Shown here piece after piece: positions 56,601-64,000 of a stretch of DNA of 64,000 nt. Numbering within the stretch: position 1 is the stretch's first letter; each line of letters begins with the position of its first letter. Origin of the DNA: Mesaphorura yosii (lineage: Eukaryota > Arthropoda > Collembola > Poduromorpha > Tullbergiidae); contig WIXG01000188.1 of the NCBI GenBank assembly GCA_009869945.1, forward strand, positions 1-64,000. The letters run 5' to 3'. A program made the translations under genes and the position numbers. Below the pieces are notes generated by a model that was given only the letters and a program-made list of their open reading frames with translations, did not search any database and was not told where the DNA came from.

Positions 56601-57956
56601 GGAATGAGACTTGTAGAAGTTCATGAGGCGTGAATTCTGGTAAAAAGTAACAGAATATGAAGATACTGGATAACAAATTTAAATCATATCTATCTGCACT
56701 AACAAATCAAGAATAATGAACTGAAATTCCAGAAGGGAATACATTTTAGAACTGAAATAAGCCAATCCAAGATGAATGAAAGCATAATTTAATATAAAGT
56801 ACGAGCAGAACTAATGTCGTGTGTTTTTCTAATGCAGGGATGTCGGAATTTGCTCCAAAATACAATATGACAGATATAGGGGACGACGACGTGTTCATGG
56901 TAAGATTCCATCCTTTTAAAATCCATCGCCAAGTAATCAGTATTTTAATTAACTCTTCTTTTTGTGTAGACATTGGACCTGCCAGTGGAATTGGATACTT
57001 CGTCCTCTGGCTCGAGCAGCGCAACTGGCTCAAATATTCCTCACGCGCACCTGCAGCGAATGTACTTCGGCTCCAGAAGTCAGGGCAAAGATGCAAGCAG
57101 CATATGCAGTGGTGGAGGCGGTGGAATGGTGTCTTCCAACACGAAAGATACAGTGCACTCTATCTCCCCGAACGAGAAATTCTACGGAGGGAAAGATTAC
57201 ATCTACTCGGAAAAAGACCTTCATCGAGATGAAGAATCCTATTCGTCCTACGTGCAATTTGGCCGTGATAGGCCACACGAATACTCATATCCCGTTGTCC
57301 ACCCGGATGTGCCACTGAAACCGCTCTCCAATAGTGGATCAACAACCACAGTCAGCTCACAACCAAAGAAACCAATTCAATTAGACCCACTTAGTCTCCA
57401 ACCTCCCCCGTTGCTTCCTACAAAGACAACCGGTAGTACAAAAAAGAAAAGGTATGTCAAACGAACTAATATATGAAACCGTTGTCTCAACTGTCCCCTA
57501 ATTACAAAATACTTTCTCCAGGAGTTGTGGAAAGAAGCGACGATGCAGAGACTGCCACGAAGTGTATAGTGAAGACTGTAATCCTCGAGGTTGTTGTGAG
57601 GCTGGCCCTGATAATGTTCGGAAAGGCATCGACTACGTTACTTGTATGGGTTGTGCGCGCGGAATGCTGTACCACTGCTTATCTGGATCTGAAGGTAGTA
57701 AAAATTGAACGAGTTTCTATTTAACATGATTTGCACCGACGTACGGAAGCACAAACCGTGTATAATTTGGAACTTTGCAGGCGACGTGCCACCGCATCCA
57801 TGCGCAATTCGGCACCACAAATGTGGAAGACGTTGGATAGCGTTAGGACTGCTTTCTCTCATTCTACCGTGTCTGTGCCTGTATATTCCACTCGCCGGAT
57901 GTCATCGTGCTGCTAAACATTGTCACATTTGTGGTCCAAGGCACCACCCATCCTAG
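47634..57956 (+). CDS. SPRED: SPRED (Sprouty-related EVH1 domain protein)
   Basis: Inhibitor of Ras-MAPK signalling. Known SPREDs bind neurofibromin through EVH1 and sit at the plasma membrane through a palmitoylated Cys-rich SPR domain. I read seven coding exons: 47634-47698, 52719-52884, 53425-53593, 56838-56899, 56970-57451, 57522-57694, 57781-57956, all phase-compatible, giving about 430 codons to TAG at 57954-57956. Domains: EVH1 about residues 23-130, a short acidic linker, a KIT-binding-like segment near 244-264, SPR about 317-418. The start is chosen as the first ATG in frame (47634); ATG 47673 is an alternative 13 codons downstream. The first intron is 5 kb and may hold enhancers. 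An additional exon between 53594 and 56837 cannot be excluded. Length and order match animal SPREDs. Confidence 0.94.
47699..52718 (+). other. SPRED first intron
   Basis: 5.0 kb, phase 2, with no recognisable gene. It shows frequent GAATGAAT/ATTCATTC words toward the 3' half (51.0-52.2 kb). Long first introns often hold regulatory elements, but none can be named here. Confidence 0.65.
52719..53593 (+). CDS. SPRED: SPRED EVH1 domain exons
   Basis: Exons 52719-52884 and 53425-53593. They carry [19 protein letters not shown], then [16 protein letters not shown], then [38 protein letters not shown] and AIEDLMD, a near-textbook SPRED EVH1 (WH1) fold. SPRED EVH1 binds the neurofibromin GAP-related domain rather than proline-rich ligands. 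The join is phase 0 and the exit phase 1. Confidence 0.96.
53594..56837 (+). other. SPRED intron after EVH1
   Basis: 3.2 kb, phase 1 to phase 1. I looked for a symmetric additional exon and found no convincing one. No other feature. Confidence 0.6.
56838..57451 (+). CDS. SPRED: SPRED linker and KIT-binding-like exons
   Basis: Exons 56838-56899 and 56970-57451, joined over a 70-nt intron. The small exon is acidic ([11 protein letters not shown]). The large one is Ser/Gly-rich, then carries [19 protein letters not shown], which resembles the core of the SPRED KBD, followed by a proline-rich stretch (LQPPPLLP) and a basic patch KKKR before the SPR domain. KBD assignment is by motif resemblance and is less certain than the flanking domains. 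Confidence 0.85.
57522..57956 (+). CDS. SPRED: SPRED Sprouty-related (SPR) domain exons
   Basis: Exons 57522-57694 and 57781-57956. They encode 16 cysteines, including [39 protein letters not shown] and the hydrophobic [18 protein letters not shown], then [13 protein letters not shown] and the stop. The Cys-rich, partly hydrophobic SPR domain is the membrane-targeting, palmitoylated region. The extreme C-terminus has fewer Cys than the CGCCGG end I recall for vertebrate SPREDs. Confidence 0.95.
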
Positions 57957-58719
57957 TCCAGCCCTAAACTTAAGAGTAGGAACTAATTTATTAACTTAAT
58001 TACTATTACTGCTAATTACGTTTAATATTCCTCCGCGATTGTTGCGTTAATTATAAGTTTGATACTTCACTACTGTTGTACGTGGCTTTCACACTTCAAG
58101 TGCAGTTCAAAATCGTTGCACTATTGTGAACTCAGACTTTAACCATGCAGTTCGTGACGCTTTCAAGAAAGTTACTTATGCTAAGCTGTTAACAAGCTCA
58201 AATTACTGCACTTGCACGGCGGTTTTTTAAATTATTTTATTATGTTGCGTTCAAGTTGTTACTTTTGTACTGCCTGACCTTAGTTTCAGCGCTTTTTGAA
58301 TGCAACTGTCTGAGTTAATCATTTGCTAGTAGTTACGCTTTAGTGTTGCATGGAATGAAGTCAGCAGAAATTAATGCAATTCTCTTATTTTTGTCACATC
58401 ACATAACGACGGCCAATCATAGATTTCTTTTACAAGTTCCATATTTTCTTCCAACCTTGTAGTTTTAAAATCAGCACTAAAAGTCGAGACAATTATGATT
58501 TATGAATTATGATATTATGTGTAGTGCTTGAAACCAAACAATCAATCCAGCTTTTCTGTGTAAATTTTGACAATCCCTTGTACTGTGTTTAAAACGCACG
58601 TTAATGGTTCCATCTTTTAACTGTTGAATTCTTCGATTATATATTTTATCGCAATTCAGGCAATCATGTTATTAGTGGACAAAAACCTGGCTCGCACAAG
58701 CCAAAACGAAAGCAAATTG

Positions 58720-58725
58720 AATAAA
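58720..58725 (+). terminator. Candidate polyadenylation signal of SPRED (proximal)
   Basis: AATAAA 764 nt beyond the SPRED stop. A second AATAAA lies at 58946-58951; either could be used. Confidence 0.35.
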
Positions 58726-58945
58726 TACGCATTTTTAACACGAACTTTGCGGATGGCGACTTTCTACTTGTTGAACTTCCCATCAAAGATGATGACGGTG
58801 TGCATGAAGGAAAAATCCCTCTCTTATCTCTCATCTTTCCAGACTCTTATTTACTGTTCATTTATAGACCCATTACCAGCAATATACAGAATCAAATATA
58901 AAAGTAGAAACGTGATGTATAATTGAGTATTATAAAATATGATAA

Positions 58946-58951
58946 AATAAA
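58946..58951 (+). terminator. Candidate polyadenylation signal of SPRED (distal)
   Basis: AATAAA 990 nt past the SPRED stop and about 220 bp before the end of the MELK coding region on the other strand. Confidence 0.35.
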
Positions 58952-59174
58952 CACGTATAAATACGTGCACTTAAGATATTTTGCTTAAAGGCTACACGCA
59001 ATTTGAGACTCTGAAAACAGAATTGAAAGCTTGACTTGACCCAACACCGAGATTCCTGAATTATGAATTTAATATGCATTTAGCATGTGGAATTTTTAAC
59101 TATTGCTACATTATTACTTCTTACTCGAACCTCCTTCAGTCAGCGAAATTTAATACATCAGAGCCCGTGGTTCT

Positions 59175-59608
59175 TTAAACCATGGTCTGCAACCGAACTG
59201 GTGTTGACACTTCTTTACTTGGTAATTTGCATATTGGAGTCAACGTGAGGATTTGATCCACAACGTTCTTGTAAAGCCACCCATCACCGTTGACTCTTTT
59301 TCGTCGGATTCCAACACCACCAACTGGAGTATTCTCATTGACAAGCACAACCTCCAACTCAAACTTGACTTGCTTTCCAGTCAGAGAATTGTCTTCTGCT
59401 CTTTCTTGCCATTTGCCAACCAGGCAATACCTTAAAATGAAGCAATAATTGGAAATGGAATTGTGTTTTTAAGGTTTTCGATCAAACTTAAGCGTTTATC
59501 TCACCCATTGTCTTTGTACGTAGCACCCAACTCCTCCAAAGAAGATTTCAATTGTTCCAGAACGCAGTCAGCATCCGTGGCTCCAGTGCATGTAACATTA
59601 TAAGCTTC
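59175..59608 (-). CDS. MELK: MELK exons 12-13: KA1 domain and stop
   Basis: Exons 59505-59608 and 59175-59430. They encode EAYNVTCTGATDADCVLEQL, then VKFELEVVLVNE, then GIRRKRVNGDGWLYKNVVDQ and a short tail ending in TAA at 59175-59177. KA1 domains of MELK, MARK and KCC4 bind anionic phospholipids and restrain the kinase. A 75-nt intron (59609-59683), also stop-free in frame, separates this from exon 11. Confidence 0.93.
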
Positions 59609-62600
59609 CTGTGGAATAGAAGTTGGATATGATGACCATTCTCCATCCTTAAGCAGGGTGTTGCATATGTATAACATTGTTACCTTTCTTCCAGTGTATT
59701 TCAAAATCTTAATCTTTTTAGTTTTGGTACTTCTCGGAGTAAGCATGCTCCTAACTTTGTCCATTCCACGTTCAAGGCTTCCGAGTATTTTGCGCCGTGA
59801 CGGACTCGGACTGGGGTAAGATGTCACGGGAGTTTTCGGTTCCATTGCCATCCACCTGAGTCCCACAACAGATTCAGTACCAGGGTGAATAGTGTCTGAC
59901 ACAAATTTCAGGTTGGACTACCTTTCTCTGGCTGGAGTCCTTGGCGTATCATTCAGACCGCTGTCTGCTGATTTTGCAGGCACAATAGTGCCCGTCAGGA
60001 ATGCGACACCTACGTACAAATCAATATACTCGAATACAATATTGAGAATTTTTCCCGCAATTGCCACAAAGGAAACTCTACTCTTAACTCACCATCAGTA
60101 GGTTTCTGTTTTCTCGGAGTAGGAATTCGTGGGCGAGCAAATTCTTCACTCTCAAGGCCTTTGTCGACTTTGTCCTTACTCTTGGGACTTGCAAATTCCA
60201 ACAAATTAACATCGTCCAAACCGCCTTCCATACTGGTATGATACTTGCGAGGAGGCAGAACCGGTGGTGCTTCTTCAGCCTCCTTCGAGAACTCTTCTTC
60301 AAGAGACTTCTTTACTTTTAAGGCATGTCTCGATCGTACGCGAATCTGAAAAGATTCATTGTTGTTTAGCTCACCGGGGCTCAACAAGTATAAGAAAACA
60401 TTATGGCAAGGCCCCTACATGTAATTTTCCTTGACATTTCTTAAAGAGAAAGAAAGTGACAGTCTGACCATATTTTTTTGTATAACGAAAAGAACACTTT
60501 ATTATTTATTTTCATTATATTATAGTAATTAAATGATACAATGCAAGAGCTCCATTACGCCTGAATTATCTCGAAAAAAACAATTATTTAATTACTGGTG
60601 ATTGAAATATACTTGAATATAAAATCCAATTACACCTCCTCTTACCCCTGAAGTTTGGAGAGGAATTTCTCCGAATGAATTGCCGCACACCCTTTTCCGA
60701 ACACACAGAATGTTGTAGACAGCAACCTCTTCGGTGGTGTAATCCCATCTACTAATGATGTTTGTTAATTCTTCAGAACTGCACGATAGGCCCCTCGCCA
60801 TTAAACTAATCACGTCTTCGTCCAAACGTTCGCTAGACTGTAATATTATTACATGAAGCCATACGTATTCGTTGTAATCAAGAAACTTGATACTAGCTGA
60901 TAGATTATAAATCAATGGTACCTCTGAAGTTGAGTCGAATGAATTTAAACGCTTTCTTGCATGGTCCGCGTCCATCATACACCATGAATGACCGAGAAGG
61001 TCTTTTGCACTTACTCTGTGAGCTGGATCGCGTGCTATCATACACCTTAATATGTGTTGCGCTTCATTGCTTATCCATTTGGGCATTTTGAGGTCGTCTC
61101 TGTAGTTCTGCACACAATTGAGACGAGGGATTTTGATTTAAAGAGAAGTTCATTAGTGCAGACTAGTTTCTTGTTCGGGTATCAAATTTTTCGATCTTGA
61201 GAATAATCTTAAAACATTTTCATTAAAATAATTCTTTTTCCTGACTTTATTCAGTCTCACCATAAGAAATAACCATTACAATGAATGAGAACTAAAGCGC
61301 GACACCGTCCCTTCACAGCTTAAAATCGACATTGTCTCAAACGTACCTATGCTTGCTTTCACTTATACACATTTACGTCGGTTTTGCCTAGCTGCGGCAA
61401 TTCGCCCATGTAAAGCAATACCGCTCGATACTTAACATGTTATAATCGCGACCACTGCGAGCGAACCAAAACTTGCAAAACCATTTTAAAGGGACAGACG
61501 AAGAACGGCGAAACTATAAGCACGTAAGATGCGCTAATAATTAAACCCTTGCATGGAATCACTTTAAAAAAATATGATTTCATGAGAATATTAAAAAAAT
61601 TATTGACATCTGATTGCCGAAGATTCTTTAGTAAGCAAGAATGGCTTACTTACCGACCACTGATATGCAAAAGTCATCACAGGCATATCACATTCAGCCT
61701 CAAAAATGAAACACGTATACTTGACTATCCTAGTCCGTTGTATGTTGACGGACATAATAAAGCACGACCCGCGTACCATCCGTAATTTCAATCAAGCCAT
61801 TGCTCTTTAAAATATGAGACCTCTCTGTCTGACCCCTTCTCGTCCCCGTCCGATTAATCGGAAGAATTCAACTCGATTTTGTGACAGTTTTTGGGCCATG
61901 GCTTCAGGAATACGTTATTCCTCAACCCTAATTGGCAACTACCAATTATTTGAGAGAAGTTTTACGTGTCTCATGAATTATCTCATGCAAATTGTGATTA
62001 TGAAAGTAGAAATATTCCTACGCAAAGTAGTATATACTTATGCAAGAGTATTCTTATGTAAAACGAATATTTCTCTTGCACGGAGAGAATGTTCCATAAA
62101 ATTGTATTTATGCCATAGAGGATTATTTTCATGATCGAAAAAATGTTAACCCATTCTGTTCTGCCTACCCTAACACTATTTTGCATCTGGGCATCGCCTC
62201 CAGGAAACGGTAGTTGTCCAGTCAAAAGCGCATAAAGTATAACTCCAAGTGACCAAATATCAGCAAGGCTGAAAACAAAAAACAAAAGAATATACTACAA
62301 AGAATAATATTCAAGTAGGTAGTCGAGTGATGCATCAAATTCAAATTCTTTCAATTTGATACACGTTGAACTTACCGGCCATCATAGGGCTTGCCAGAGT
62401 AGAGCTCTGGAGGGGCATAACTGTAAATGAGAAAATATAATCATAAGTTAACGAAAATTAATTGAAAATGCAAAAGGAAATTCTCGAAAGTCTCCAAGCT
62501 GAATCAGATAATCAGGAACAACTGATTTTTAGAATTTACCTTCAGTACAACTATCACAAATATTCTCAAGCATTAATAGAAAAAGGAGCTTACGCATAGG

Positions 62601-63366
62601 AGCCACAGGCGGTAGACAGTTTGTCAATTGCTTGATATCTTGAGCACAATCCAAAATCGATTAGTTTTATATTGTTATTGTGATCCAACAATATATTTTC
62701 CTGCAATTAGAAAATTAGAATGTTGAAATTGGGTTCGTTTCAATTCAATAAATCAAATAAATCTAATAGGAACAGCTAGAGGTAGGGGTCAATTAAACTT
62801 ACTGGCTTCAAGTCTCGATGTGTGATATTCTTATCGTGAAGATAAGCTATGCTCAGCATTACATCTATGAGGATTTTTCGAGCTTCTTGTTCGCTAAGCC
62901 GATCTTTCGAAACTAGAAGATAAAACCATTTCTGGTTCATAAAAATTTCAACAAAGATCTAAAGATCTTGCCTTACCTAAGTAGTCAAACAGTTCCCCTC
63001 CTGGGCAATATTCCATAATCATGAAGATATATCTTTCGGTTTCACCTTGTTTAAATAGCTTACATATGTTTGGGTGATCGAGACTCTCTAAGGTCTTAAC
63101 TTCTTGCTGAATACGGTGCAGATCATCCTAATGTCAGAAAATCGAAGTCACATACTCAGAACATGCACTTTATTCAAGCACATGATTATTTAACTCACTT
63201 GAACATGCGGGTCGTGCTTGTCGACTAATTTGACAGCCACGATATCCCCGGTTTCTTTGTGGGAAGCTCGGTAAACTGTTCCAAATCCACCCTTGCCAAT
63301 TTTATGCTCGATGTTATAAAAGTCGGTTAAACCCTTAACTAGAGGGGAAGCAATACGCGTAGGCAT
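59175..63366 (-). CDS. MELK: MELK (maternal embryonic leucine zipper kinase) homologue
   Basis: AMPK-related Ser/Thr kinase; C. elegans PIG-1 is the known invertebrate member, acting in asymmetric division and cell cycle. I read 13 exons on the minus strand: 63199-63366, 62977-63127, 62803-62912, 62594-62700, 62376-62420, 62169-62268, 60922-61107, 60646-60837, 60093-60345, 59922-60009, 59684-59855, 59505-59608, 59175-59430. They sum to 1932 nt, or 643 residues plus TAA, close to the human length of 651. Order: kinase (about 17-271), UBA-like (about 290-340), Ser/Thr-rich linker with TPR and TPV sites, then GSLERGMDKV and a KA1 domain. The start ATG (63366-63364) has A at -3. Family identity rests on LIDFGLC, CPGGELFDY, GSLERG and GIRRKR together. 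Confidence 0.95.
59684..60345 (-). CDS. MELK: MELK exons 9-11: linker region
   Basis: Exons 60093-60345, 59922-60009 and 59684-59855 encode a hydrophilic linker (VKKSLEEEFSKEAEEAPPVL, RPRIPTPRKQKPTD, NDTPRTPARER, EPKTPVTSYPSPSPSRR). Several S/T-P sites suggest Cdk or MAPK input; this is inferred. It ends with KILGSLERGMDKVRSMLTPR, the conserved lead into KA1. The acceptor at 59856 (CTCAG) was chosen because the upstream CAG would give an immediate stop in phase 2. Confidence 0.88.
60346..60645 (-). other. MELK intron
   Basis: 300 nt, phase 0, AT-rich. Nothing is recognised in it. Confidence 0.65.
60646..61107 (-). CDS. MELK: MELK exons 7-8: end of kinase domain and UBA-like module
   Basis: Exons 60922-61107 and 60646-60837. 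The first carries MPKWISNEAQHILRCMIARD and HRVSAKDLLGHSW, which close the kinase fold. The second carries DEDVISLMARGLSCSSEEL and ISRWDYTTEEVAVYNIL, equivalent to the UBA-like autoregulatory module of MELK. They flank an 84-nt intron (60838-60921) that is a multiple of three and lacks an in-frame stop. The donor after exon 8 is read as GTAAGA. Confidence 0.92.
61108..62168 (-). other. Longest MELK intron
   Basis: 1061 nt in a gene whose other introns are 64-300 nt. It contains a stretch with a strong minus-strand donor (GTAAGTAAG) at 61653 next to open frame, a possible but unproven cassette exon. Nothing else is seen. Confidence 0.6.
62169..63366 (-). CDS. MELK: MELK exons 1-6: most of the kinase domain
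   Basis: Glycine loop IGKGGFGTV (residues 23-31), catalytic Lys46 in VAVK, YCPGGELFDYL, HRDLKPEN (140 Asp), LIDFGLCSR (Asp158), activation segment LSTACGSYAYAPPEL with Thr173 at the place of human T167, then ADIWSLGVILYALLTGQLPF. All catalytic residues are present. Introns here are 64-173 nt. APPE is a slight departure from the usual A-A-PE. The segment after LPF diverges from relatives. Confidence 0.95.
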
Positions 63367-64000
63367 GATGAAGAGAATCCGTAGAATGTATCGATTGTTG
63401 GCGATCCTTCCACTACTACAGTGCCCAAATTACTTGCTGAACAAATGAAAATTGATTTAAAGGTGAAATGCAATTACAAAATTAGGACAGCTCTTTAAAT
63501 TCTAGAATCATGAATACGTACAAGTGTTCACTAGCAAGGAGTTAGATACAAATTATTACCAGTGAATTAATTTTTAATTACCTTAAACTTCTTAAACCAG
63601 GAACTGAACTTAAAACAAAACCGTCAATGGGCTCAAATGTCTTCACAATCAAGTCTATGAAGTGATAACCCAATCCAACAAATTGAGCACTTGAGTCTTT
63701 TTGACAAAACTGAATTCATAGAAACGTGCCGTTGACCGTTTAGGCCCACTCCTTTACACCATCAACTAATCTTTCTTTTCGTTCTCCAAAACCAACAGTC
63801 AAACGAACTGTGTACCATAAGCGAGAGTAAGCGAGGGCAGAAGCAGAATGTCAACACTCGGTTGCTTCCCTCCACTTTTGAATGAGCCGTGCACATGAAT
63901 GCACGCCTACCACAGACGTCTTCGCCAATAGTTGAGATTTGCAAACTGCCCGCAGTGCAAAATATGGACATGAAGCAATTATCAAACAGCAGCGCTAACA
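63367..64000 (-). other. MELK 5' flank and leader
   Basis: 634 nt upstream of the MELK start. A 69-codon minus-strand frame (63762-63971) has no recognisable family. I cannot place a transcription start or core promoter motif with confidence. Confidence 0.6.

Larger units (their letters stand above)
57957..59174. other. Convergent 3' intergenic interval SPRED-MELK
   Basis: 1.2 kb of AT-rich DNA shared by two facing 3' ends. Two AATAAA hexamers read on the plus strand. ATTAAA variants for MELK read on the minus strand at 59149-59154 and 59068-59073. No gene is seen. Confidence 0.65.

Noticed and set aside
58955-58970. CACGTATAAATACGTG as a palindromic regulatory site
   Set aside because: The centre is not symmetric and it lies in a 3' flank; one near-palindrome is not evidence.
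59878-59900. Upstream CAG acceptor for MELK exon 11
   Set aside because: In the phase delivered by the previous exon it runs into a stop at once. The acceptor at 59856 keeps the frame.

Overview
The window is animal nuclear DNA. It has split genes with GT-AG introns, no operons, and long AT-leaning non-coding stretches. Three protein-coding genes can be reconstructed exon by exon with matching splice phases: an ALK/LTK-family receptor tyrosine kinase, a SPRED-family Ras/MAPK inhibitor, and a MELK-family Ser/Thr kinase. The ALK domain order (MAM, LDLa, MAM, glycine-rich, EGF-like, TM, kinase) is bilaterian. The intron-rich structure (at least 26 introns in the visible ALK) and the Alk-like and Spred-like sequences suggest an arthropod or other ecdysozoan that is not dipteran-like. 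The taxon is an inference and was not tested.

Layout: 585-30164 (+) holds the ALK homologue. Its 5' end, including the signal peptide and the start of MAM1, lies upstream of the window. Its introns reach 4.5 kb. One carries a 617-bp PIF/Harbinger-type MITE with 109-bp terminal inverted repeats and a TTA target duplication. Another carries two inverted arrays of a 16-bp minisatellite. 30165-47633 is about 17.5 kb without a supportable gene. It contains the ALK 3'UTR and presumably the SPRED upstream region. 47634-57956 (+) is a complete SPRED gene of about 430 codons, with a small first coding exon separated by a 5-kb intron from the EVH1 exons. 59175-63366 (-) is a complete 13-exon MELK gene of 643 codons, tail-to-tail with SPRED and about 1.2 kb from its stop codon.

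Functional reading: ALK is a receptor that signals through Ras-MAPK. SPRED proteins restrain Ras by bringing neurofibromin to the membrane. A receptor and a brake on its main output pathway are therefore direct neighbours. From memory, human LTK and SPRED1 share 15q, and ALK and SPRED2 share 2p, so the neighbourhood may be a relic of ancestral linkage. MELK, a cell-cycle and asymmetric-division kinase, has no obvious pathway link to the other two. I saw no tRNA, rRNA, CRISPR array, virus or other complete mobile element. Long ORFs in the non-coding stretches are at chance level.
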